In this document: positions 1 through 5,678 of the stretch, piece by piece | Layout of the letters: each line of letters opens with the position of its first letter | Numbering within the stretch: position 1 is the first letter of the stretch | Assembly (NCBI GenBank): GCA_035762565.1 | Contig: DASTOJ010000273.1 | Coordinates: 1-14,981, forward strand | DNA: 14,981 nt | DNA from: AR5 sp035762565 | GTDB taxonomy: Bacteria > Methylomirabilota > Methylomirabilia > Rokubacteriales > CSP1-6 | Reading direction: 5' to 3' | Made by a program: the position numbers and the translations under genes | The notes under the pieces: model-generated | The model's database searches: none | Seen by the model: only the letters and a program-made list of their open reading frames with translations | What the model was told of the DNA's origin: nothing

Positions 1-140
1 TAGTGGGCGAGCGTGAAGGCGCCGTCGCGCGTGAGGCTCGCCACGACGGAGGCGCCGAGGGGCCACAGGAAGACGGCGCCCAGCACCGCCAGCGGGGGCG
101 CGCAGAGCGCCCCCCACAGCAGCCGCTCGTGTCCCTTCAG
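1..140 (-). CDS. ABC transporter permease, N-terminal fragment (runs off left edge)
   Basis: Reading leftward from a CTG at 140, an open frame runs to the window edge (46 complete codons). It starts LKGHERLLWGALCAPPLAVL, and its hydrophobic stretch looks like the first membrane helix of a binding-protein-dependent permease. It follows the solute-binding protein gene and overlaps its TGA stop in the form CTGA, the usual 4-bp coupling arrangement but with CTG in place of ATG or GTG. A GAGGAG sequence lies about 8 nt upstream, inside the end of the binding-protein gene. No ATG, GTG or TTG lies in this frame near the site that would keep the first helix. The product would be the inner-membrane channel subunit working with the ATPase and binding protein encoded just upstream. 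Only the N-terminus is visible, so the subfamily cannot be assigned. Confidence 0.6.
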   Translation of the reverse strand, partial: MKGHERLLWGALCAPPLAVLGAVFLWPLGASVVASLTRDGAFTLAH

Positions 141-1264
141 CGGACGATCTCCTCGTACGCCAGCGCGATCAGGTCGTGGTACTCCTTGATCGGCATCTGC
201 CGCGAGTACTTCGCGAGATCCTCCGCCGACACGCCCTTGAAGAGCAGCTCGCGGCTCTTGGCGCTGATGAGGGGCAGGACCTTGTCCGCGTCCACGCCGG
301 GGTACCAGCCGAACTTCTCGACGATGGCCTTGGCCTGCACGGCCGGCGTCGCCACGTAGTCGATGTAGCGGACCGCCAGGTCGCGGTTGGCGGCCTCCCG
401 CGGCACCACCAGGTAGAGCGGGTAGATGGGCAGCCCCGGCGCCGGCAGCACCGGCGTGATCGCGGGGTCCATGCGGCCCTCGTTCTTCCAGGCGACGAGC
501 TGGTCGATCCAGACGGCGCCCATCCAGATCTCGCCGCGGTTGAGCGCGTCGAGCGTGCCGGCGTTGCCGCTGGTGATGAGGGCGGTCCGGTTGAAGTCGC
601 GCAGCGCGGTGACGGCCTCGCGGATCGCGCCTTCCTTGCTCTTGTCGAACGGCCCCTGCGTGAGCTGCTTGTAGAGGCCGGTCTTCCAGTACACCCAGCC
701 CATCGTGAAGCCCACGCCGCTGACGCCGCCCTTGATGCCGTTGTAGCCGAACTTGCCGGGGTTGGCCTTCGCCCACGCCACGAGGTCGTCGAGCGACTTC
801 GGCGGCGAGGCGACCCTGGCCGGGTTGTAGGCGACGGCGATCTGGTTCTGGAACATCGGCACCACGTAGCCGTCGACGGTGACGCCGAACGCCTCCTTGA
901 CCTCGGCGCCCTTCACGAGCGCGGCGTTCTTCATTTGCGGCACGTAGCGGTGCAGCAGCCCTTCCTTCACCAGCTGAGAGGCGACGGCCATGCTGACCAG
1001 GGCCACGTCGATGTCCCACGACTTGCGGCCGGCGTCGGCCTGGGCCTTGAGCTTCGTGTGGATCGCGCGGCTGGCCGGCTCGCCGGTCCCGGTGCCGATC
1101 ACGTTGAACTCGACGTCCTTGCTCGTCTGCGCGAAGCCGGGGCCGAGCACGGTCTTGTGCACCTCGACGACGTTCACGTCGGCGCCGATCGCCACGTTCA
1201 CGCGTGTCGCGGCGGCCGCCGGCACGGCAATAATGATGAGCAGGCTCAGCAGGCGAAGCAGCAT
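137..1264 (-). CDS. ABC transporter extracellular solute-binding protein (family 1/PotD-like)
   Basis: A 375-residue exported binding protein. Residues 1-19 (MLLRLLSLLIIIAVPAAAA) form a signal peptide with an Ala-rich cleavage region. The mature part has the two-lobe layout of family 1 solute-binding proteins: an N-lobe segment with DIDVALVSM, a hinge-type segment with VDGYVVPMFQNQIAVAYNP, a PKSLDDLVAWAKANPGKFGY stretch typical of iron, spermidine and thiamine-type binders, and a C-terminal part with AVRYIDYVATPAVQAK. It would capture a solute in the periplasm and hand it to the permease encoded immediately downstream. The ATG at 1264 is preceded by AAGGAG about 9 nt away. It lies 22 nt after the ATPase stop and overlaps the permease start, so it is cotranscribed. 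The ligand cannot be told from sequence; polyamine, Fe3+, thiamine or a carboxylate are all possible. Confidence 0.88.
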   Translation of the reverse strand: MLLRLLSLLIIIAVPAAAATRVNVAIGADVNVVEVHKTVLGPGFAQTSKDVEFNVIGTGTGEPASRAIHTKLKAQADAGRKSWDIDVALVSMAVASQLVKEGLLHRYVPQMKNAALVKGAEVKEAFGVTVDGYVVPMFQNQIAVAYNPARVASPPKSLDDLVAWAKANPGKFGYNGIKGGVSGVGFTMGWVYWKTGLYKQLTQGPFDKSKEGAIREAVTALRDFNRTALITSGNAGTLDALNRGEIWMGAVWIDQLVAWKNEGRMDPAITPVLPAPGLPIYPLYLVVPREAANRDLAVRYIDYVATPAVQAKAIVEKFGWYPGVDADKVLPLISAKSRELLFKGVSAEDLAKYSRQMPIKEYHDLIALAYEEIVR

Positions 1265-1286
1265 GGCGTGGTCTCCTTGTCCGTGG

Positions 1287-2345
1287 TCACGCCCGGGGCA
1301 CCTCGAAGACGCGCAGCGCGTCGGCCGGGATGATAACGCTGATCGGCCCTTCGGGCACGGGGTCGGCGCCGTCGATCATGACGAGAACGTTACCGACCCG
1401 CACGTAGTGCCGGTAATGCGTGCCGAGAAAGAGACTCTCCTCGACGCGGCCCGCCAGCGCCGGCGTGTCCGCCGGCGCGCCGGACGGGGCCAGCTTCAAG
1501 TCCGACGCGCGCAGCACGACCTCGACCGGGCCATGCACGGCTCCCGCGTACGGCAGGCTCTGCCCGCCGATCTCGAGTCGTCCGGCCACGACACGGCCGG
1601 ACAGGCGCGTGGTCACGCCGAGGAAGTCGGCGGCGAAGGCGTCGGCCGGACGGCAGTAGACCTCCTCCGGCGCACCGGCCTGCACGACGGCGCCGGCGTT
1701 CATCAGCACGACCTGGTCGGCGATGGCCAGCGCTTCTTCCTGATCGTGGGTGACGTAGATCGTCGTGATGCCGACGCGCCGCTGCAACCGCCGGATCTCC
1801 GCGCGCAGCCGCTGGCGGACCTTGGCGTCGAGGTTCGACAGCGGCTCGTCCAGCAGCAGCACGCGCGGCTCGATGACGAGCGCGCGGGCCAGGGCCACGC
1901 GCTGCTGCTGGCCACCCGACAGGGCGCCGGGCTTGCGGAGGGCCACCGCCTCGACGTCGCCGATCGCGACCAGCGCGAGACTGGCCACCACCCGCGCGCG
2001 GATCTCGTCCCGTGGCAGCCGCCGCAGGCGCAGGCCGTAGGCGACGTTGTCGAAGACGGTCATGTGGGGCCACAGCGCGTAGCTCTGGAACACCATCGCC
2101 GTGGCGCGCTCCTGCGGCGGCCGCGCGGTCACGTCCTCACCACCGAAGCGGATGCTGCCGGCGTCCACGCGCACGAAGCCGGCGATCGAGCGCAGCAGCG
2201 TGGTCTTGCCGCAGCCCGAGGGCCCCAGGATGGCGGTGAGCCGGCCGGCCGCGAACGCGAGGGAGACGCCGCGGAGCGCCTCGACCGGTCCGTACCGCTT
2301 GCGCAGATCCTCCACGCGGACGTCGACCACGTCGGCGCCGCGCAC
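1287..2345 (-). CDS. ABC transporter ATP-binding protein (PotA/FbpC/MalK-like)
   Basis: A complete nucleotide-binding subunit of 352 residues if started at the GTG at 2345. All ATPase motifs are intact: Walker A GPSGCGKTT (41-49), Q-loop MVFQSYALWPHMTV (84-97), signature LSGGQQQR (142-149), Walker B RVLLLDEPLSNLD (161-173) and the switch histidine VTHDQ (198-202). Residues about 245-352 form a C-terminal extension like the TOBE/regulatory domain of PotA, FbpC and MalK proteins. It would power the importer made of the downstream binding protein and permease. The start is uncertain. In-frame GTG codons occur at 2369, 2345 and 2330, and none has a clear ribosome-binding site. GTG 2369 would overlap the upstream gene by 13 bp, and GTG 2345 leaves an 11-nt gap. 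The true start probably depends on translational coupling. Confidence 0.92.
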   Translation of the reverse strand: MRGADVVDVRVEDLRKRYGPVEALRGVSLAFAAGRLTAILGPSGCGKTTLLRSIAGFVRVDAGSIRFGGEDVTARPPQERATAMVFQSYALWPHMTVFDNVAYGLRLRRLPRDEIRARVVASLALVAIGDVEAVALRKPGALSGGQQQRVALARALVIEPRVLLLDEPLSNLDAKVRQRLRAEIRRLQRRVGITTIYVTHDQEEALAIADQVVLMNAGAVVQAGAPEEVYCRPADAFAADFLGVTTRLSGRVVAGRLEIGGQSLPYAGAVHGPVEVVLRASDLKLAPSGAPADTPALAGRVEESLFLGTHYRHYVRVGNVLVMIDGADPVPEGPISVIIPADALRVFEVPRA

Positions 2346-2356
2346 AGGTGCGGTGC

Positions 2357-2860
2357 TCAGGCCAGCCACGTCCGCGCGCGCCGGCCGTTTCGCGTCGCCG
2401 CCCGCAGCGCGCGCGCGACGGCCTCCTCGGGCGTGGCGGCGACGAGCAACGGCACCCGCCGGCCCTCCGGCTGCCGCAGGCGCCAGGTGTGCAGGCCCAC
2501 GACGGGCACGCCGAGCTTGAGCGCGAGCGCGATCTCGGACAGCGTGCCGTACATCCCGCCGAGGGCGACGACGGCGTCGCACGAGCGCACCAGGACGACG
2601 TTGCGCGCCTGGTCCATGCCGGTGACGATCGGGATCGTGACCCAGCGGTTGGCGTCGCGCCGCCGGAAGCCCGGCAGCAGCCCGACCACGACGCCGCCCG
2701 CCTCGGCGGCGCCGCGCGAGGCCGCCTCCATCACGCCGCGGAGCCCGCCGCACAGGAGGATCGCGCCGGCGCGCGCGACCGCCGCTCCGACCCGCTCGGC
2801 CTCGCGGGCGACGCGCGCGGAGCAGACGCCTTCCCCGACGATGCCGATGTGCACGGCCAT
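2357..2860 (-). CDS. TIGR00725-type Rossmann protein (LOG/Moco-carrier-like superfamily)
   Basis: A single-domain protein of 167 residues from ATG 2860, or 175 from a GTG at 2884 that lies 12 nt after the upstream stop. The order of motifs fits the TIGR00725 branch of the SLOG nucleotide-binding superfamily: HIGIVG near the N-terminus, the glycine-rich LLCGGLRGVMEAASRGAAEA segment, IPIVTGMDQARN, and ALGGMYGTLSEIALALKLG followed by PVVGL. Related proteins include LOG phosphoribohydrolases and molybdenum-cofactor carrier proteins. The LOG catalytic pattern PGGxGTxxE appears here as GGMYGTLSE, with the preceding proline replaced, so cytokinin-type hydrolase activity should not be assumed. It sits between the AhpD-like selenoprotein candidate and the ABC ATPase, in the same direction. 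No good ribosome-binding site is seen for either start; I prefer the ATG because the family usually begins just before the first strand. Confidence 0.8.
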   Translation of the reverse strand: MAVHIGIVGEGVCSARVAREAERVGAAVARAGAILLCGGLRGVMEAASRGAAEAGGVVVGLLPGFRRRDANRWVTIPIVTGMDQARNVVLVRSCDAVVALGGMYGTLSEIALALKLGVPVVGLHTWRLRQPEGRRVPLLVAATPEEAVARALRAATRNGRRARTWLA

Positions 2861-2896
2861 GACGCCAGGGGGCGAGTCTATCACCCCGCCCGGCGA

Positions 2897-3415
2897 CTAG
2901 GCCGGGTCGAGCCCGATCACCTCGTTGAAGCGGCCGAGGCCGATGAAGAGCGTCGTGTGCACGGCCAGCTCGATGATCTCGCTCTCCGAGAAGTGCCGGC
3001 GCAGCTCCGACCACAGCTCGTCGTCCACCTTGTGGTGGTCGACGGCGAGCTTGTCGGCGAAGTGCACGGCCGCCCGCTCGCGCGGCGTCAGCAGCGGAGA
3101 CGTCTCGTCGTTGATCGCGGCGACCTTGTCTTCCGTCAGACCGGCATGCCGGGCCCCGGCATAGCGGATCTTCATTCAGTAGCGACAGGCGTTGAGCCCC
3201 GCGATCTTCAGCCGCACCAGCTCGCGCAGCACCGGATCGAGCGTGCTCTCGCGCGCGAGCGTGGCCCGGAAGGCGGTGAGCGCCTTGAGGACGGCGGGGT
3301 TCTTCGCGTAAGTGCGCGGGCTGGCCGACGTGCCCGCCTGGCGCTCCGCCTCCTGGCAGATGTGCCGGACGTCCTGGTCGACCTCGTGCATGCCGAGCGG
3401 CTCGATCCTGGCCAT
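2897..3415 (-). CDS. Carboxymuconolactone decarboxylase/AhpD-like protein with in-frame TGA (candidate selenoprotein, CxxU)
   Basis: Reading through one TGA (3178-3176) gives a 172-residue protein. ATG 3415 has GGAGG 5 nt upstream. Residues 1-79 end LVRLKIAGLNACRY, and residues 81-172 continue in the same frame with MKIRYAGARHAGLTED and end GLGRFNEVIGLDPA. Together they form one complete CMD/AhpD-type domain. The family redox pattern is E-x11-C-x-x-C. Here E65 and C77 fit, and the TGA is codon 80, exactly the second cysteine, giving C77-R-Y-U80. A strong hairpin with SECIS geometry follows. The second half has no ribosome-binding site of its own (its ATG touches the TGA). AhpD-like proteins act as thiol peroxidase or disulfide reductases, and selenocysteine forms are known from memory of selenoprotein surveys. 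The His usually found four residues after the second Cys is Arg84. Alternatives are a nonsense mutation or a sequencing error (TGC to TGA). Confidence 0.82.
3141..3167 (-). promoter_or_regulatory. Candidate bacterial SECIS hairpin for the TGA at 3176-3178
   Basis: Numbering from the base after UGA, the transcript has a perfect 6-bp stem AUGCCG (14-19) with CGGCAU (25-30) closing the loop GGGCC. One more G-C pair can form to give loop GGC. Below it lie a U-G wobble, one C-C mismatch, and three further pairs (CCG at 9-11 with CGG at 33-35). The apical loop starts 20 nt after the UGA and has G in its first two positions. From established knowledge, bacterial SECIS elements sit within the coding region just after UGA, have a short loop with an early G, and place that loop roughly 16-37 nt downstream. 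All three hold. A GC-rich genome makes chance hairpins common, so this is supporting evidence, not proof. Confidence 0.72.
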
Positions 3416-3450
3416 GGGGGCCTCCGAGTGGGTGGGGTGTGCTCCGGCCG

Positions 3451-3456
3451 ATTGTA
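3451..3456 (-). promoter_or_regulatory. Possible -10 element for the selenoprotein/ABC operon
   Basis: TACAAT on the minus strand matches the sigma-70 -10 consensus at five of six positions. It lies about 36 nt before the ATG at 3415, placing the transcription start near 3444 and leaving room for the GGAGG ribosome-binding site. No convincing -35 is visible at 16-18 nt spacing, so this is a weak call. Confidence 0.35.
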
Positions 3457-3487
3457 GCCGAGGATGGCCGGGACGCCCGATCCGCGC

Positions 3488-3493
3488 TATCGT
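3488..3493 (+). promoter_or_regulatory. Possible -10 for a leaderless LarA-like transcript
   Basis: TATCGT matches the -10 consensus at four of six positions and ends 7 nt before the ATG at 3501. Transcription would therefore begin at or beside the start codon. Together with the absence of a ribosome-binding site this suggests a leaderless mRNA. The -35 region (TGGCCG) is poor. Confidence 0.2.
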
Positions 3494-3500
3494 CCGGGCG

Positions 3501-4907
3501 ATGAACGTCGAGCTGCCGTACGGGGACGGCACGCTCTCCGCCGCACTGCCGGCGGGGACGCGGCGCCTGTCGAGCGAGGCGGCGACCGCGCTGCCGCCGC
3601 TCGCCGACCTCGACGGCGCGGTGCGGGCCGCGCTGGCCTCGCCCCTCGGCCTGCCGCGCATCCGCGATCTCGTGCGCCCCGAGGCGCGGGTCACCATCGC
3701 CTTCGACGACCACACCACGGGCTCGTTCGGGCCGATCCGCCCGGTGGCGATCCGCGCCGTGCTCGACGAGCTGGCCCAGGCGGGTGTGACCCCTGCCCAG
3801 GTCCGCCTGGTGTGCGCGAACGCGCTGCACCGCATGTGCCGGCCGGCCGAGCTGCGACGGCTGCTCGACGACGGCCTCGTGCGCGACTTCGGCGCGCGCC
3901 TGTCCTGCCACGACGCCGAGGACCTCGAGCAGATCGCCGACCTCGGGCTGACGGCCGAGCACGGCTACCCGGTCGAAGTGAGCCGGCTCGTCACCGACGC
4001 CGACCTGACCGTGTACGTGAACACCAACCACATCCGCGGCTTCACGGGAGGCTGGAAGTCCGTGTGCATCGGGCTCTCGACGTGGACGTCGATCCGCGTG
4101 ACGCACGATCCCGACGGCATGTCGATGTCGCTCGACCGCAACCGGATGCACGCCGTCCTCGACGAGATGGGCCATCACCTCGAGGCGCGGCTCGGGCGGC
4201 GCGTCTTCAAGCTCGACACCGTGCTGGCCGACCCGTTGCACGCCTCGCACGTCTTCGCGGGCGGCGTGGACGAGACGCGGCGGGCGGCGCTGGAGGTCCA
4301 GTCCGGGCGGTATCCGCCCCGGCGGGGGGCGGCCCCCGAGCCGTGCGACGTCCTCGTCTACGGCGTGCCGGACTCCAGTCCCTACGCGATCTGGGCGTCG
4401 GTGAACCCGATCCTCACGCTGATCTCCATGGGGCTCGGGTACCTCGGGGGCATGATCGAGGCCGCCGGCAAGCCGGGCTGCACGGTGGTGATGGCGGCGG
4501 CGGCCCGCGAGGGGTGGGACGCCGTGCATCACCCGTCGTACCGCGACGTGTGGGAGCGCGTGCTGCCGTACACGCGCGACCCCTACGAGATCACCGCCCG
4601 CTTCGAGGACGAGTTCGCCCGCCACCCCGACTACATCGACGCCTACCGCCACCGCTTCGCGTTCCACCCGATCCACGGGATCCTGGCCACCCATCCGCTC
4701 AAGCGGTTGCGCCGCGTCGGCCGCGTCATCGTCGCCGCCCCGCGCGACGCGCACGTCCCGCGCCATCTCGGCTACGAGGTCGCGGCGAGCGTGGAGGAGG
4801 CCGTCGCGCGGGCGCTCGCGGTGCACGGGTCCGGCGCGGTGCTGGGCGTCGTCGAGCAGCCGGCGATGCCGGCCGACCCCGACCGCCGCGGCGGAGACGC
4901 GGCCTAG
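3501..4907 (+). CDS. LarA-like (DUF2088) nickel-pincer racemase-family protein
   Basis: A 468-residue protein, slightly longer than lactate racemase LarA (about 420-430). Key residues of LarA have clear counterparts at nearly the same positions: H110 in CANALHRM, H177 in NTNHIRGF, K186 in TGGWKSV and H202 in RVTHDP, against H108, H174, K184 and H200 in the L. plantarum enzyme. K186 would tether the nickel-pincer nucleotide. The N-terminal DxTR-type motif reads DDHTTG (69-74), so the usual arginine is replaced by threonine, suggesting a substrate other than lactate. No LarB, LarC or LarE maturation gene is in the window. ATG 3501 has no ribosome-binding site; upstream codons in frame overlap the divergent promoter region. 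The gene is divergent from the selenoprotein operon and convergent with the TetR gene. It is cytoplasmic, with no signal peptide. Confidence 0.83.
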   Translation: MNVELPYGDGTLSAALPAGTRRLSSEAATALPPLADLDGAVRAALASPLGLPRIRDLVRPEARVTIAFDDHTTGSFGPIRPVAIRAVLDELAQAGVTPAQVRLVCANALHRMCRPAELRRLLDDGLVRDFGARLSCHDAEDLEQIADLGLTAEHGYPVEVSRLVTDADLTVYVNTNHIRGFTGGWKSVCIGLSTWTSIRVTHDPDGMSMSLDRNRMHAVLDEMGHHLEARLGRRVFKLDTVLADPLHASHVFAGGVDETRRAALEVQSGRYPPRRGAAPEPCDVLVYGVPDSSPYAIWASVNPILTLISMGLGYLGGMIEAAGKPGCTVVMAAAAREGWDAVHHPSYRDVWERVLPYTRDPYEITARFEDEFARHPDYIDAYRHRFAFHPIHGILATHPLKRLRRVGRVIVAAPRDAHVPRHLGYEVAASVEEAVARALAVHGSGAVLGVVEQPAMPADPDRRGGDAA

Positions 4908-5614
4908 CGCCGGCGCCCGCGCGGGCGCAGCGAGCGCGAGCCCAGCGCCGCTTCCAACCGCGCCAGCCGTGCGTCGATCCGCGCCAGCGCGTCGGCCCGC
5001 GGGCCGCTCCCGCCGCCGCCGGCGAGGTAGCCGCGCTCCAGCATGCTCACGAACACGTCGGCGATCTGCTCGGGGCTGAGCGGGCCGTCGGCGCGGTACC
5101 AGGTGTGGAGCCAGTTGCACATGCCGAGGATGCCGAACACGACCATCGTGGGTGGCAGGTCGCGGAACGCGCCGCCCGCGATCCCCTCTCGCACCACGCG
5201 CTCGATCGTGCGGTCGTACTCGCGCTTGGCCTGGGCGGCGCGGGCGGCCATGGCCGCCGGCAGCCCGCTCTCCTCGCTGAAGAACACGCGCAAGAAGGGT
5301 TGGTGGCCGGCCAGCAGCGCGACCTGGTAGCGGACGATGCGGCGCAGCGTCTCGTCGGCCGGCCGCTGCTCCTCCACGATCTGCCGGAGGCCCTGGCGGA
5401 AGGACGCGATGGTGCGCTCGAACACCAGCGACAGCAGGTCTTCCTTGCTGGAGACGTACCGGTAGAGCGTGACCTTCGACAGGCCCGCCCGCTCGGCGAT
5501 GGCGTCGAGCGTGGCGGCCCGGTAGCCGACCTCACCGAACGCGGCGGCGGCGGCCCGGACGATCTCGTCCAGGACGGCGGCCCGGGTGGGGGGCAGGGTG
5601 GCGTCCCTTGACAT
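4904..5614 (-). CDS. TetR/AcrR-family transcriptional regulator
   Basis: A 236-residue DNA-binding protein. Residues about 14-60 form the TetR helix-turn-helix domain, including YRAATLDAIAERAGLSKVTL followed by YRYVSSKEDLLSLVFE, the standard recognition-helix region. Residues about 70-205 are the helical ligand-binding and dimerisation domain. The tail from about 207 (RADALARIDARLARLEAALG) could form a short coiled coil and ends in an Arg-rich stretch, which is longer than the typical 190-210 residue TetR. ATG 5614 is preceded by GGAGG with 6 nt spacing. The gene is divergent from the diiron protein gene, and the 64-bp gap contains a promoter and a perfect inverted repeat, so it most likely represses that gene and itself. 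Its stop TAG comes from a CTAG shared with the convergent LarA-like gene. The effector is unknown. Confidence 0.92.
   Translation of the reverse strand: MSRDATLPPTRAAVLDEIVRAAAAAFGEVGYRAATLDAIAERAGLSKVTLYRYVSSKEDLLSLVFERTIASFRQGLRQIVEEQRPADETLRRIVRYQVALLAGHQPFLRVFFSEESGLPAAMAARAAQAKREYDRTIERVVREGIAGGAFRDLPPTMVVFGILGMCNWLHTWYRADGPLSPEQIADVFVSMLERGYLAGGGGSGPRADALARIDARLARLEAALGSRSLRPRGRRR
4913..4928 (+). terminator. GC palindrome after the LarA-like stop (possible terminator or arrest hairpin)
   Basis: A perfect 16-bp palindrome, GCGCCCGC followed by GCGGGCGC, begins 6 nt after the LarA-like stop codon and lies within the last codons of the TetR gene. It can fold as a six-pair stem with a GCGC loop. 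No T tract follows in either direction, so it is not a canonical intrinsic terminator. In DNA this GC-rich such palindromes also arise by chance. Confidence 0.3.
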
Positions 5615-5636
5615 GCGCAGCCTCCGCGCCTAGCAT
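5608..5636 (+). promoter_or_regulatory. Sigma-70-type promoter of the diiron protein gene
   Basis: A perfect -35 TTGACA (5608-5613), a spacer of exactly 17 nt and a -10 TAGCAT (5631-5636, four of six including the key first T, second A and last T). The predicted start is near 5643, 36 nt before the ATG at 5679. The -35 overlaps the start codon of the divergent TetR gene. This is one of the best promoter-like matches in this GC-rich window. Confidence 0.6.
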
Positions 5637-5645
5637 AACCCGTTG

Positions 5646-5660
5646 GTTCAGGATCTGAAC
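5646..5660. promoter_or_regulatory. Perfect inverted repeat, candidate TetR operator
   Basis: GTTCAG-GAT-CTGAAC is a perfect 6-bp inverted repeat with a 3-bp spacer, lying between the divergent TetR and diiron genes. It starts about 3 bp after the predicted transcription start of the diiron gene. It also covers the -35 region of a possible TetR promoter (TTCAGA at 5659-5654, 16-nt spacer, TATGCT at 5637-5632, minus strand). Binding there would block both genes, the normal arrangement for an autoregulated TetR repressor. Confidence 0.55.
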
Positions 5661-5678
5661 TCGAAAGGAAAGCCGGCC

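Noticed and set aside
137..1333. Plus-strand open frame antisense to the solute-binding protein gene
   Set aside because: The opposite strand has a signal peptide, a ribosome-binding site and family motifs. The plus frame is His/Arg/Asp-rich shadow sequence typical of high-GC antisense frames.
2897..3175. Treating the C-terminal half of the AhpD-like gene as a separate 92-residue gene
   Set aside because: It begins in the middle of a conserved domain, directly after the TGA, in the same frame, with no ribosome-binding site. The N-terminal half lacks the rest of the domain. One gene read through the TGA explains both better.
3176..3835. A longer minus-strand start for the N-terminal half of the AhpD-like gene
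   Set aside because: Codons upstream of ATG 3415 run through the divergent promoter region and antisense to the LarA-like gene, and look non-coding. ATG 3415 has an excellent GGAGG site.
4913..4928. Calling the palindrome a definite intrinsic terminator
   Set aside because: No T tract follows on either strand, and GC palindromes are frequent in this composition; kept only as a low-confidence feature.
1287..5120. Very long minus-strand open frame (over 1200 codons) covering several genes
   Set aside because: Only its last 350 or so codons encode a real protein (the ABC ATPase). The rest is Arg/Ala/Gly-rich shadow translation opposite or out of frame with the LarA-like, AhpD-like and TIGR00725 genes.
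3464..5611. Plus-strand open frame of about 715 codons
   Set aside because: It is out of frame with the LarA-like gene and antisense to the TetR gene, both of which have clear conserved motifs. Its translation is low-complexity Arg/Ala/Gly/Pro.
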